Origin: Prauserella flavalba
GTDB taxonomy: Bacteria > Actinomycetota > Actinomycetes > Mycobacteriales > Pseudonocardiaceae
Assembly: GCF_003202235.1 (NCBI RefSeq)
Contig: NZ_MASU01000013.1
Span: forward strand, 620,001 to 684,000
Reading direction: 5' to 3'
DNA: 64,000 nucleotides
In this document: positions 43,282 through 52,867 of the stretch, piece by piece
How positions within the stretch are numbered: position 1 is the first letter of the stretch
Layout of the letters: every line of letters begins with the position of its first letter
Position numbers and translations under genes: made by a program
The notes under the pieces: generated by a model
Database searches by the model: none
Seen by the model: only the letters and a program-made list of their open reading frames with translations
What the model was told of the DNA's origin: nothing

Positions 43282-43310
43282 TTGACGGGTGTTGTGGGTC
43301 ACTCTACTTT
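43282..43310 (+). promoter_or_regulatory. Promoter of the ribose-type ABC operon
   Basis: TTGACG (43282-43287) and TACTTT (43305-43310) are 17 bp apart, the best conventional -35/-10 pair in the window. A short leader with AGGAGG (43321-43326) precedes GTG 43340. A loose inverted repeat AGTTG-N11-CAACT (43256-43276) lies just upstream and could bind a regulator. Confidence 0.65.
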
Positions 43311-43339
43311 TGCATGTCACAGGAGGAAGTGGGGCTGAT

Positions 43340-44884
43340 GTGGATTTAAGTCTGCATGCGGCGAGCGCTGACGAGGGCGCCGAGCCACTGCTGGCGATGC
43401 GCGGCATCGTCAAGACCTTCCCGGGCGTGCGGGCGCTCGACGGCGTGGATCTGGAGGTCCGGGCCGGCGAGGTGCACTGCCTGCTCGGCCAGAACGGCGC
43501 GGGGAAGTCGACGCTCATCAAGACGCTGGCCGGGGCGCACCAGCCCGACGGCGGCGAGATCGTCTGGCGAGGGGAGAGCATCACCCTGCCCTCGCCGGTC
43601 GCCGCCCTGAAGCGCGGCATCGCGACCATGTACCAGGAACTCGACCTCATCCCGAGCCTCTCGGTGGCGGAGAACGTCTTCCTCGGCCACGAGCGGGCGC
43701 GGTACGGCTTCACCAGGCCCGCCATCGCCCGCGCGGAGACGGCCGCGCTGCTCGAACGCCTCGGCCACGCCGAGATCTCGCCGGACGAGGAGGTCGGCAG
43801 GCTGTCGGCGGCCGGTCAGCAGCTGGTCTCGATGGCGAGGGCGCTCGCGCACGACGCGCGGCTGATCGTCGCCGACGAGCCCACGGCCGCGCTCGCCAGC
43901 GACGAGGTGGACAACCTCTTCCGCACCATCGCCGAGCTGACCGCCTCGGGCGTCGCCGTGGTCTACATCTCCCACCGGCTGGAAGAGATCCGCCGTATCG
44001 GCCACCGCGTCACGGTCATCAAGGACGGGCGCACCGTGGCGGCCAACCTCGACGCGCGGGAGTCGCCGACGTCCGACCTCGTGGACCTCATGGCGGGCCG
44101 CAAGGTGCAGACGGCGTTTCGCGAGGCGGGGGAGGCCACGGTCGAGTTCGGCGACGTCCTGCTCGACGTGCGCGGGCTCAGCCGCGAGGGCGAGTTCCGC
44201 GACGTCACGTTCTCCGTGCGCGCGGGCGAGATCGTCGGGCTGGCCGGGCTCGTCGGAGCCGGCCGTAGCGAGGTGCTGGAGACGATCTTCGGGGCCCGCA
44301 AGGCGGACACGGGCACCGTGTCGGTCGACGGCAAGACCCTGCGGCCGGGCAGTGTCGCGTCGGCCGTCAAGGCAGGGGTGGGCCTCGCACCCGAGGAACG
44401 CAAGAGCCAGGCGCTGCTGCTCGACATGTCGGTGACCCACAACGTCACGCTGGCGAGTCTCGGCGAGTACAGCAGGCTCGGCTTCTCGCAGCGCGGCAGG
44501 GAGACCAGGGATTCGGCATCCACTTTGGACCGATTGGACCTGCGGCCTGCCGACCCGTGGCGGCTCGTGCGCACGCTTTCCGGCGGTAACCAGCAGAAGG
44601 CCGTGGTGGCGCGCTGGCTCGTGCACGGCTGCAAGGTGCTGCTGCTCGACGAGCCGACGCGCGGCGTCGACGTCGGCGCCCGCGCCGAGCTGTACCGGCT
44701 CATCCACGAACTCGCGGCCACCGGAGTCGCGATCGTGCTGGTGTCCAGTGAGATCCCCGAGGTGCTCGGGCTCGCCGACCGGGTGCTCGTGCTGCGCGAG
44801 GGCGACGTGCTGGCCGACCGGCCCGCGAACGAACTGACGGAAGGCGACGTGCTGGACATGGTCATGGAAGGAAGCGCAGCATGA
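43340..44884 (+). CDS. Sugar ABC transporter ATPase, RbsA/XylG type (two NBDs)
   Basis: This 514-aa protein has two nucleotide-binding domains. The first has Walker A GQNGAGKST, a signature replaced by LSAAGQQLV, and Walker B LIVADEPTAAL. The second has the atypical GLVGAGRSE in place of a full Walker A, signature LSGGNQQKA and Walker B VLLLDEPTRGVD. This is the RbsA/XylG/MglA form used for simple sugars and cyclitols. GTG 43340 is the first in-frame start after the ribosome-binding site, which is 13 nt away, rather far. Codon 3 is the rare leucine codon TTA (43346-43348). Confidence 0.88.
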   Translation: MDLSLHAASADEGAEPLLAMRGIVKTFPGVRALDGVDLEVRAGEVHCLLGQNGAGKSTLIKTLAGAHQPDGGEIVWRGESITLPSPVAALKRGIATMYQELDLIPSLSVAENVFLGHERARYGFTRPAIARAETAALLERLGHAEISPDEEVGRLSAAGQQLVSMARALAHDARLIVADEPTAALASDEVDNLFRTIAELTASGVAVVYISHRLEEIRRIGHRVTVIKDGRTVAANLDARESPTSDLVDLMAGRKVQTAFREAGEATVEFGDVLLDVRGLSREGEFRDVTFSVRAGEIVGLAGLVGAGRSEVLETIFGARKADTGTVSVDGKTLRPGSVASAVKAGVGLAPEERKSQALLLDMSVTHNVTLASLGEYSRLGFSQRGRETRDSASTLDRLDLRPADPWRLVRTLSGGNQQKAVVARWLVHGCKVLLLDEPTRGVDVGARAELYRLIHELAATGVAIVLVSSEIPEVLGLADRVLVLREGDVLADRPANELTEGDVLDMVMEGSAA

Positions 44885-45939
44885 CGAAGGCACTCGACAG
44901 ACCGCCGGTGCGCTCCGGCACCGCGAGCGCACTGCGCCGCTCGGTGCGGTTCGATGTGCGGTTGCTGGGCCTGGCCGGCGTGCTGGTCCTGCTGTGCGTC
45001 ATCGGGTTCATCACCCGGCCCGAGACGTTCCTCACCCAGGACAACATCTCCACGATGTTGCGGCTCGCCGCCGCGATCGGCGTGGTGAGCGTCGGCATGA
45101 CGTTCGTGATCATCGCGGGAGGTATCGACCTCTCGGTCGGCTCGATCGTCGCGCTCTCCAGCGTGTGGATGACGACGCTCGCGACGCAGTCGTACGGGCC
45201 GGTCGTGATGGTCCTGTGCGCGTTGCTGGTCGGCCTCGGCTGCGGCCTGGTCAACGGGGCGCTGGTCTCCTACGGCAAGGTCGTCCCGTTCATCACCACG
45301 CTCGCGATGATGGCCTCGGCCCGCGGTCTCGCGGAACGGCTGTCGGGCAGGCAGACGCAGGTGGTGACGGAGACCGGGTTCACCGACTTCTTCCGTGCCT
45401 CGTTCCTCGGCATTCCGGTGCTGGTGATCATGCTCGCGCTGGTGTTCGTGGTCGGCTGGATCGTGCTCAACCGCACCACGTTCGGCAGGCGGACCTACGC
45501 GATCGGCGGCAACGCCGAGGCGGCGCGCCTCTCCGGCATCAACGTGAAGCTGCACACGGCGCTCGTCTACGGCATCAGCGGCCTGTGCTGCGGCATCGCG
45601 GCGATCATGGTGGTCGCCCGTACCACCTCCGGTGCCTCCACCAACGGCTTGTTCTACGAGCTGGACGCGATCGCCGCGGTGGTCATCGGTGGCACGCTGC
45701 TCTCCGGCGGCCGCGGCAGCCTCATCGGCACCCTGATCGGCGTCCTGATCTTCACGGTGCTCAACAGCATCTTCACGCAGAACAACCTCGACACCGACAT
45801 CCAGAACATCGCCAAGGGCGCCATCATCGTCGGGGCCGTGCTCCTGCAGCACACGACGGCGAGGCGGCGCAAGCGAAAGCCCCCCGCTCAACCGAGTCCC
45901 GACCCGCAACCGACCAACACCAACGGGAGCCAGTCATGA
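44881..45939 (+). CDS. Sugar ABC transporter permease, RbsC type
   Basis: This 352-aa membrane protein has the RbsC/XylH pattern of eight to ten helices: VGMTFVIIAGGIDLSVGSIV, TTFGRRTYAIGGNAEAARLS (the ATPase-contact loop) and ELDAIAAVVIGGTLLSGGRG. Its ATG overlaps the ATPase stop (ATGA) and its stop overlaps the binding-protein start. The C-terminus is a short basic, proline-rich tail. Confidence 0.9.
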   Translation: MTKALDRPPVRSGTASALRRSVRFDVRLLGLAGVLVLLCVIGFITRPETFLTQDNISTMLRLAAAIGVVSVGMTFVIIAGGIDLSVGSIVALSSVWMTTLATQSYGPVVMVLCALLVGLGCGLVNGALVSYGKVVPFITTLAMMASARGLAERLSGRQTQVVTETGFTDFFRASFLGIPVLVIMLALVFVVGWIVLNRTTFGRRTYAIGGNAEAARLSGINVKLHTALVYGISGLCCGIAAIMVVARTTSGASTNGLFYELDAIAAVVIGGTLLSGGRGSLIGTLIGVLIFTVLNSIFTQNNLDTDIQNIAKGAIIVGAVLLQHTTARRRKRKPPAQPSPDPQPTNTNGSQS

Positions 45940-46991
45940 TCCAGACCAACTTAGCCCGACGCGGATTCCTCTTCGGCGCGGCCGGACTCGGCGCTGGCGC
46001 GGTGCTGGCCGGCTGCACGTCGAACGAACCGGAGCAGCAGAACAACCCGCAGCAGGAGAACCTCGCGCAGGGTGACAACGCCGAGCCGGGGCAGCCGGTG
46101 ACGATCGGCTTCTCCGCGCCCGCGGCCGACCACGGCTGGATGGCGGCGATGACGATCAACGCGAGATCCGCCGCCGAGCAGTTCTCCGACGTCACCCTCA
46201 ACGCCACGGAGGGCACCAACGACGTCAACCAGCAGATCGCGCAGGTCGAGTCGCTCATCAACGCCGGGGTCGACGTGCTGGTGATCCTGCCCTTCGACGG
46301 CAAGGCGCTGACACAGGTCGGCCGTCAGGCGATGGACGCCGGCATCCCCGTCGTCAACGTGGACCGGGTCTTCGACACGCCGCTCGCGTACCGCACGTGG
46401 ATCGGCGGCGACAACTACCGCATGGGCGTCAACGCCGGTAACTACATCGCCGAGCGGCTCCAGCGGGAGAACGTGAACAACCCCGTGATCGGCGAGGTCG
46501 CCGGCATCGACTCGCTGCCGCTGACGCAGGAACGCAGCCAGGGCTTCCGCGACGCGTTGCAGCGGCACGGCTTCAGCGTGGGCCCGCGCGTGTCGGCCGA
46601 GTTCACGCCGGAGTCCGGCGAGCGGCAGACGGCGAACCTGCTGCAGGGCGCGCAGACCCTGCACGCGCTGTGGAACCACGACGACGACCAGGGCGTCGGT
46701 GTGGTGGCCGCGATCGAGAACGCGGGCCGCAACGACTTCTTCATGGTCGGCGGCGCGGGTTCCACCAACATGATGAACCTGATCAAGGCCGACTCCGGCC
46801 CGGTCAAGGCGACGGTGCTCTACAGCCCGTCGATGGCGTCGTCGGCGATCGCGATGGCCCGCCTGCTCGGCCAGAACAAGGGCCTCGGCGACCTCGCCGA
46901 GCACGAGATCCCCTCCGAGCTCACGACGTACTCGGCCGTCGTCACGAGGGAGAACGTGGACAACTACATGGACGTCGGGTTCGACTCGTGA
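45936..46991 (+). CDS. Sugar-binding lipoprotein, RbsB type, with Tat-like signal
   Basis: This 351-aa protein has an ARRGFLFGAAG twin-arginine-type leader and lipobox VLAGC, giving a lipid-anchored binding protein that may be Tat-exported. After a Gln/Asn-rich linker comes a type I periplasmic-binding-protein fold: VTIGFSAPAADHGWMAAMTI, INAGVDVLVILPFDGKALTQ and GIPVVNVDRVF, as in ribose/inositol binders. Codon 6 is TTA (45951-45953), the second such codon in this operon. Confidence 0.88.
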   Translation: MIQTNLARRGFLFGAAGLGAGAVLAGCTSNEPEQQNNPQQENLAQGDNAEPGQPVTIGFSAPAADHGWMAAMTINARSAAEQFSDVTLNATEGTNDVNQQIAQVESLINAGVDVLVILPFDGKALTQVGRQAMDAGIPVVNVDRVFDTPLAYRTWIGGDNYRMGVNAGNYIAERLQRENVNNPVIGEVAGIDSLPLTQERSQGFRDALQRHGFSVGPRVSAEFTPESGERQTANLLQGAQTLHALWNHDDDQGVGVVAAIENAGRNDFFMVGGAGSTNMMNLIKADSGPVKATVLYSPSMASSAIAMARLLGQNKGLGDLAEHEIPSELTTYSAVVTRENVDNYMDVGFDS

Positions 46992-48136
46992 CGGATGGTG
47001 CACAGTCGCTCGGCATCGGCATGGTGGGGCACGCCTTCATGGGTGCCGTCCACTCTCACGCGTGGCGCAACGTCCACCGCTTCTTCGACGTCCCGCTGAG
47101 CCCACGCCTCGTGGTGCTCGGCGGGCGCGACGAGCAGCGGACCAAGGAGGCCGCCGCCCGGTTCGGCTTCGAGTCGGTGGACACCGACTGGCGCGCGATC
47201 ATCGAGCGGGAGGACGTCGACCTCGTCGACATCTGCACGCCCGGTGACACGCACGCCGACATCGCGATCGCCGCGCTGGAGGCGGGTAAGCACGTCCTGT
47301 GCGAGAAGCCGCTCGCCAACACCGTCGCCGAGGCCGAGCGCATGGCCGAGGCGGCTGCGCGCGCCGACGCGCGCGGCGTGCGCTCGATGGTGGCGTTCAA
47401 CTACCGCAGGGTGCCGGCGCTGTCGCTCGCGCGCAGGCTCGTCGCCGAGGGCAGGCTGGGCGAGCTACGGCACGTGCGCGCGGTGTACCTGCAGGACTGG
47501 CTCTCCGACGCCACGTCGCCCATGACGTGGCGGTTGCGCAAGGAGCAGGCCGGTTCCGGGTCGCTCGGCGACATCGGGGCGCACATCGTGGACGCGACGC
47601 AGTTCGTCACCGGTCAGGTGATCACCGGGGTCGCGGGCATGACGGAGACGTTCGTGCGCAACCGGCCGGGCGCGGGCGGGGCCGAGGAGGCCGTGACGGT
47701 CGACGACTGCGCGGTGTTCCACGGCAGTCTTTCCTCGGGTGCGGTGGCGACGTTCGAGGCCACGCGGTACGCCCTTGGCCGTAAGAACGCCATGCGCATC
47801 GAGGTCAACGGCTCGCGCGGCAGCCTGGCCTTCGACTTCGAGGCCATGAACGAGCTGTGGTTCTACGACGGCGACGAGCCGGGAGAGACCGCGGGCTTCC
47901 GCCGCATCATCGCCACCGAACCGGAGCACCCGTACGTGAGCGCGTGGTGGCCGCCCGGTCACGGCCTCGGCTACGAGCACACGTTCACCCACGAGATCGC
48001 CGACCTCCTGCGGGCGATCGGCGACGGACAGTCCCCCGAACCGGGTTTCGCCGACGGCCTGCGCGTGCAGCGCGTGCTGGAGGCGGTGGAGAGCAGCGCG
48101 GCCGACGCTTCGCGCTGGAAACCAGTGGAGGAATAG
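46988..48136 (+). CDS. Gfo/Idh/MocA-family oxidoreductase
   Basis: This 382-aa protein has a Rossmann domain opening LGIGMVGHAFMGAVHSHAWR, the motif ICTPGDTHADIAIAALEAGK and catalytic lysine in VLCEKPLAN, then a C-terminal domain with GSLGDIGAHIVDATQFVTG. It resembles sugar and inositol dehydrogenases of this family. GTG 46988 overlaps the binding-protein stop by 4 nt; it is the last gene of the ABC operon and probably oxidises the imported sugar. A 48-bp gap separates it from the ThuA-type gene. Confidence 0.86.
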   Translation: MTDGAQSLGIGMVGHAFMGAVHSHAWRNVHRFFDVPLSPRLVVLGGRDEQRTKEAAARFGFESVDTDWRAIIEREDVDLVDICTPGDTHADIAIAALEAGKHVLCEKPLANTVAEAERMAEAAARADARGVRSMVAFNYRRVPALSLARRLVAEGRLGELRHVRAVYLQDWLSDATSPMTWRLRKEQAGSGSLGDIGAHIVDATQFVTGQVITGVAGMTETFVRNRPGAGGAEEAVTVDDCAVFHGSLSSGAVATFEATRYALGRKNAMRIEVNGSRGSLAFDFEAMNELWFYDGDEPGETAGFRRIIATEPEHPYVSAWWPPGHGLGYEHTFTHEIADLLRAIGDGQSPEPGFADGLRVQRVLEAVESSAADASRWKPVEE

Positions 48137-48184
48137 ACGACCAACGGCACCGTCCCCGCCGGTCGAACAAGAGGAAAGGTACCA

Positions 48185-51100
48185 GTGCGACGAAGCAGTA
48201 GTACCACGCAACGTAGACGATCTCCTCGGAATTGGTGGCGCTTCGGTGCCGCCGCATTGGCGTTCTGCACCGGTCTCGGCGGGTTCGCGTTCACCGCGAC
48301 CGCCGAGACCGGGCAACCCGGGACCCAGCACACCGCCAGCGTCCTGGTCTTCTCCAAGACCGCCGGCTTCCGGCACGACTCGATCCCCACGGGAATCGCC
48401 GCGATACAAGAACTGGGGGCTGCCGACGGCTTCACGGTCGAGGCAACCGAAGACGCAGCGGCGTTCACCGACGACAACCTCGCCCGCTTCGACGCGGTGG
48501 TGTGGCTGTCCACCACGGGCGACGTGCTGAACGACGAGCAGCAGGGCGCCTTCGAGCGCTACGTCGCGGGCGGCGGCGGGTACGTGGGCGTGCACGCCGC
48601 GTCCGACACCGAGTACGACTGGCCCTGGTACGGCGACCTCGTCGGGGCCTACTTCGATTCCCATCCGCAGATCCAGGAAGCCTCGATCGACGTCGAGGAC
48701 CACGAGCATCCCTCCACTGTGGACCTCCCGGGCCGGTGGACGCGTACCGACGAGTGGTACAACTATCGCGAGAACCCGAGGCAGGACGTCCACGTCCTGG
48801 CCACGCTGGACGAGTCCAGCTACGACCCGGGTTCCGGCGCGATGGGCGACGACCACCCGATCGCGTGGTGCCACGAGAACAGCGGCGGCCGGGCCTGGTA
48901 CACCGGCGGCGGCCACACCGTCGAGTCCTACGCCGAACCCGAGTTCCGGCAGCACCTGCTCGGGGGCATCCGCTATGCCACGGGCGAGGCCGAGGGCAAC
49001 TGCGCGACCGAGCCCGGCGGCGAGACCCCGGTCGACGAGGACTTCGACCAGATCACGCTCGCGCAGGGCGAGGCGGTGACCGGCGAGCCGATCGCGCTCG
49101 CGGTGCTGCCCGACCGCCGCGTACTGCACACTTCGCGCGACGGCCGCGTCTTCCTGACCACGCCCGAGGCGACCACCACGGTGGCCGCGACGATCCCCGT
49201 CTACAACCACGACGAGGACGGCCTCCAGGGCATCGCGGTGGACCCGGACTTCGAGAACAACAGCTGGGTGTACCTCTACTACGCGCCGCCGCTGGACACC
49301 CCGCCCGGTGATGCGCCGGAGAACGGCACCGCGGCGGACTTCGAACCGTTCCAGGGCTACAACCAGCTGTCGCGTTACAAGCTGACCCCCGAGGGAACCC
49401 TCGACCCGGCCAGCGAACAGCGGATCCTCCAGGTGCCGGCCGACCGCGGCATCTGCTGTCACGCGGGTGGCGAGATCGACTTCGACGCCGACGGCAACCT
49501 GCTGCTGTCCACGGGGGACGACTCGAACCCGTTCGCTTCCGACGGCTACACGCCGATCGACGAACGGGCCGACCGCAACCCGGTGTTCGACGCACAGCGC
49601 ACCTCGGCGAACACCAACGATCTGCGCGGCAAGATCCTGCGCATCAAGGTCGGCGAGGACGGAAGCTACACCGTTCCCGAGGGCAACCTGTTCGCTCCCG
49701 GCACGGAGGGCACGAAGCCGGAGATCTACGCGATGGGCTTCCGCAACCCGTTCCGGTTCGCTGTCGACAAGGAGACGGGTTGGATCCACCTGGGCGACTA
49801 CGGCCCCGACGCCGGTTCGGCCAACCCCGGGCGTGGTCCCGGCGGCACGGTCGAGTTCAACCTGATCAAGGAGCCCGGCAACTACGGCTGGCCGTACTGC
49901 GTCGGCGACAACCAGCCGTTCGTCGACTACGACTTCGCCACGGGCACCTCCGGCGAGCCGTTCGACTGCGCGGCGCCGAAGAACGAGAGCCCGCACAACA
50001 CCGGGCTCGTCGACCTGCCGCCGGTACAGCCCGCGTGGATTCCCTACGACGGCGGTTCGGTGCCCGAGTTCGGCACAGGCGGCGAGTCGCCGATGGGCGG
50101 CCCGACGTACCACTTCGACCCCGAGCTCGACGTCGTGACGAAGTTCCCCGAGTTCTACGACGGCAAGAACTTCGCCTACGAGTGGGACCGAGGCTGGATC
50201 AAGACGATCGAGGTCGGCGACAGCGGCGAGCGCGGCGCGATCGAACCGTTCTTCGACTCGATGACGCTGACCAGGCCGATGAACATCGAGTTCGGCCCCG
50301 ATGGCTCGCTGTACGTGCTCGACTACGGCAGCGGGTACTTCGGTGGCGCGGCCGACTCGGCGGTGTACCGGATCGACTACACCAAGGGCAACCGGACCCC
50401 GCAGGTGAACCTGACGTCCGACAGGACCTCGGGGCAGGCCCCACTCGAGGTGAGCTTCGACCCGGCGGGCACCAGCGACCCCGACGGCGGCGAGCTCACC
50501 TATGCGTGGGACTTCGACGGTGACGGCAGCACCGACTCCACCGAGGCCGGCCCGGTGACGCACACCTACACCGAGCCCGGCCAGTACACCGCGCATCTCG
50601 CGGTGACCGACGAGACCGGGCTGACCGGTGCGGCGAGCGTGGTGGTGACCGTGGGCAACACGGCGCCGACCGTGACGCTCGAGGCCCCGGTGAACGGCGG
50701 GGTCTTCGGCTTCGGCGACACGGTGCCGTTCAAGGTCACCGTCACCGACCCCGAGGACGGGCCGGTCGACTGCTCGCGCGTGACCGTGGAGTACATCCTC
50801 GGCCACGACAACCACGGCCACCCGCTGTCGCGGGCCACGGGCTGCGAGGGCGTGCTCGAGACCCCGGCCGACGAGGGCCACGGGCTCGACGCGGACGTCT
50901 TCGGTGTCATCAACGCGAGCTACACCGACAACGGTGCGGGCGAGGTGCCCGCGCTGCCCGGCTCGGACGAGGTCGTGCTCCAGCCCAAGCTGAAGCAGGC
51001 CGAGTTCTTCACCGAGCACAACGGCATCCAGGTGGTCGACGCCGCGGGAGCCAGCGGTGGCAAACGGGTCGGCTACATCGAGGACGGTGACTGGATCTCC

Positions 51101-52771
51101 TTCGACCCGGTGAACCTCACCGGCATCGAGGCGATCGGCTACCGCGTGTCCTCGGGTGGCGCGGGCGGCACGATCGAGGTGCGCTCCGGTGCTCCGGACG
51201 GCGAGCTGCTGCAGACCGTCCCGGTGAGCAACACCGGGGGCTTCGACAACTACGCCGACATCGCGCCGGTTCCGGTGACCGACCCCGGTGGCACCACGCC
51301 GCTGTACCTGGTGTTCAAGGGAGCCGGTGTCGGCGGACTGTTCGATGTGGACAACATCCAGTTCACGGGCGCGGGCGTGGCCGAGCCGGGCACCCCGCCG
51401 ACGTGTGAGCCCGCGCAGCCGGACGAGGGCTACTCGATGCTCTTCGACGGCACCGCGGCGAGCATGGAGGCGTGGAACCAGGCCGGTCCCGGTTCGTTCG
51501 AGCTGCAGTCCGACTGCACGATCAAGTCGGTCGGCGGCATGGGCCTGTGGTGGCACGAGAAGGAGTACGCCGCCTACAGCCTGAAAATGGACTGGAAGAT
51601 GGCCGGTGACGACAACTCCGGTGTCTTCGTCGGGTTCCCGGACCCGGGCAACGACCCGTGGGTCGCCGTGAACCAGGGCTACGAGATCCAGATCGACGCC
51701 ACCGACGCCGACGACCGGACCACGGGTGCGATCTACACGTTCCAGTCCGCCGACCTCGCCGCGCGCGACGAGGCGCTCAACCCGCCGGGGGAGTGGAACT
51801 CCTACGAGATCGTGGTGCAGGGCCAGACCATCAAGGTCTACCTCAACGGGGTCCTCATCAACGACTTCGTGAGCACCGACCCCGCCAGGGACCTGGCCCA
51901 GGGCTTCATCGGGATCCAGAACCACGGCAACGGCGACGACGTGTTCTACCGCGACATCCAGATCAAGGAGCTGGACGTCACGGCGCCGGTGACCGAGGCG
52001 GCGTTCGCCGAGCCGGGCTCAGCGGGCTGGCACCGGGGTGAGGTCGCGGTCACCCTCTCGGCGACCGATGCCGGTTCCGGGGTCGAGCGCATCGAGTGGA
52101 GCCTCGACGGCGGCGAGTGGACGACGTACTCCGAACCCGTGGTGGTCTCCGGCGACGGCGAGCACACGCTGCTGTACCGGGCCGTGGACGCGGCGGGCAA
52201 CGTCGAGTCGGACAAGGCCGCGTCGATCAGCATCGACGGGACCAAGCCCACCGTGATGGTGGCCGGTGTCGCCGACGGCCGGGTGTACGGCGACGCCACC
52301 GACCTGGTGGTGTCGTGGCTGGCGGGTGACGACACGTCGGGTGTGGCGAGCCAGTCGGCCACGCTGGACGGACAGCCGGTGACCTCGGGCGCCACGGTGC
52401 CGCTGCACCAGCTGCCGCTCGGAGTGCACTCGCTGAAGGTGACGGCCACCGACACGGCAGGCAACACCGCGGAGCAGTCGGTGACGTTCGCGTCGACGAC
52501 CTCGCTGCGCGACATCGGCCAGCTCGTCGAGCGGTTCCGGGCGAGCAACCGGCTGTCGCTGACGGACTACGTCGCCCTGTCGTCCCAGCTGTCCAAGGCC
52601 CGCAAGGCCGAGGGAGGCGGCAACGACGTCAAGGCGATCAAGGAGCTACGAAAGTTCGTCGACCGAGCGGACTCGGTGCCCGACAATGGAGTTCGCGACA
52701 CGCTGGTGCGCGACGCCGAGGCAGTGATCGGGCACATCGAGGGTGGCGCCCCACTCGCCACCGCGAGTTAG
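48185..52771 (+). CDS. Giant secreted ThuA / PQQ-propeller / PKD / CBM6-like / DUF1080 protein
   Basis: This 1528-aa exported protein has a basic leader and hydrophobic segment (FGAAALAFCTGLGGFAFTATA). Domains in order: ThuA-like, about 53-280; glucose/sorbosone-dehydrogenase-like propeller, about 288-735 (GLQGIAVDPDFENNSWVYLY, EIYAMGFRNPFRF); PKD, 736-825 (TYAWDFDGDGSTDS); CBM6-like, about 936-1061 (KQAEFFTEHNGIQVVD); DUF1080/3-keto-disaccharide-hydrolase-like, about 1080-1261 (MGLWWHEKEYAAY, WNSYEIVVQGQTIKVYLNG); OmpL47/Ig-like repeats, about 1265-1440; a FIMAH-like C-terminus, about 1440-1528. All point to extracellular processing of (keto-)glycosides. GTG 48185 follows AGAGGAAAGG. Confidence 0.85.
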   Translation: MRRSSSTTQRRRSPRNWWRFGAAALAFCTGLGGFAFTATAETGQPGTQHTASVLVFSKTAGFRHDSIPTGIAAIQELGAADGFTVEATEDAAAFTDDNLARFDAVVWLSTTGDVLNDEQQGAFERYVAGGGGYVGVHAASDTEYDWPWYGDLVGAYFDSHPQIQEASIDVEDHEHPSTVDLPGRWTRTDEWYNYRENPRQDVHVLATLDESSYDPGSGAMGDDHPIAWCHENSGGRAWYTGGGHTVESYAEPEFRQHLLGGIRYATGEAEGNCATEPGGETPVDEDFDQITLAQGEAVTGEPIALAVLPDRRVLHTSRDGRVFLTTPEATTTVAATIPVYNHDEDGLQGIAVDPDFENNSWVYLYYAPPLDTPPGDAPENGTAADFEPFQGYNQLSRYKLTPEGTLDPASEQRILQVPADRGICCHAGGEIDFDADGNLLLSTGDDSNPFASDGYTPIDERADRNPVFDAQRTSANTNDLRGKILRIKVGEDGSYTVPEGNLFAPGTEGTKPEIYAMGFRNPFRFAVDKETGWIHLGDYGPDAGSANPGRGPGGTVEFNLIKEPGNYGWPYCVGDNQPFVDYDFATGTSGEPFDCAAPKNESPHNTGLVDLPPVQPAWIPYDGGSVPEFGTGGESPMGGPTYHFDPELDVVTKFPEFYDGKNFAYEWDRGWIKTIEVGDSGERGAIEPFFDSMTLTRPMNIEFGPDGSLYVLDYGSGYFGGAADSAVYRIDYTKGNRTPQVNLTSDRTSGQAPLEVSFDPAGTSDPDGGELTYAWDFDGDGSTDSTEAGPVTHTYTEPGQYTAHLAVTDETGLTGAASVVVTVGNTAPTVTLEAPVNGGVFGFGDTVPFKVTVTDPEDGPVDCSRVTVEYILGHDNHGHPLSRATGCEGVLETPADEGHGLDADVFGVINASYTDNGAGEVPALPGSDEVVLQPKLKQAEFFTEHNGIQVVDAAGASGGKRVGYIEDGDWISFDPVNLTGIEAIGYRVSSGGAGGTIEVRSGAPDGELLQTVPVSNTGGFDNYADIAPVPVTDPGGTTPLYLVFKGAGVGGLFDVDNIQFTGAGVAEPGTPPTCEPAQPDEGYSMLFDGTAASMEAWNQAGPGSFELQSDCTIKSVGGMGLWWHEKEYAAYSLKMDWKMAGDDNSGVFVGFPDPGNDPWVAVNQGYEIQIDATDADDRTTGAIYTFQSADLAARDEALNPPGEWNSYEIVVQGQTIKVYLNGVLINDFVSTDPARDLAQGFIGIQNHGNGDDVFYRDIQIKELDVTAPVTEAAFAEPGSAGWHRGEVAVTLSATDAGSGVERIEWSLDGGEWTTYSEPVVVSGDGEHTLLYRAVDAAGNVESDKAASISIDGTKPTVMVAGVADGRVYGDATDLVVSWLAGDDTSGVASQSATLDGQPVTSGATVPLHQLPLGVHSLKVTATDTAGNTAEQSVTFASTTSLRDIGQLVERFRASNRLSLTDYVALSSQLSKARKAEGGGNDVKAIKELRKFVDRADSVPDNGVRDTLVRDAEAVIGHIEGGAPLATAS

Positions 52772-52829
52772 CAGGGCCTAGCGGGTGTCTCAACGTGGTT
52801 TGCGTAACGGTGCGGGTGGCGGCCAACCC

Positions 52830-52846
52830 AAGCGGCTTCGCCGCTT
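52830..52846 (+). terminator. Hairpin between the giant protein gene and the cyclase gene
   Basis: AAGCGGC-TTC-GCCGCTT forms a perfect 7-bp stem with a TTC loop in the 96-bp gap. There is no T-run after it, so it may be a weak terminator or attenuator, or a structure in the leader of the next gene. The following ribosome-binding site is GAAGGAAGG. Confidence 0.45.
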
Positions 52847-52867
52847 CTGAAGGAAGGGCCTAGCTTC

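Noticed and set aside
47465-51925. 1486-aa minus-strand ORF
   Set aside because: It is antisense to the Gfo/Idh gene and the giant ThuA protein, which have clear domains and codon bias on the plus strand.
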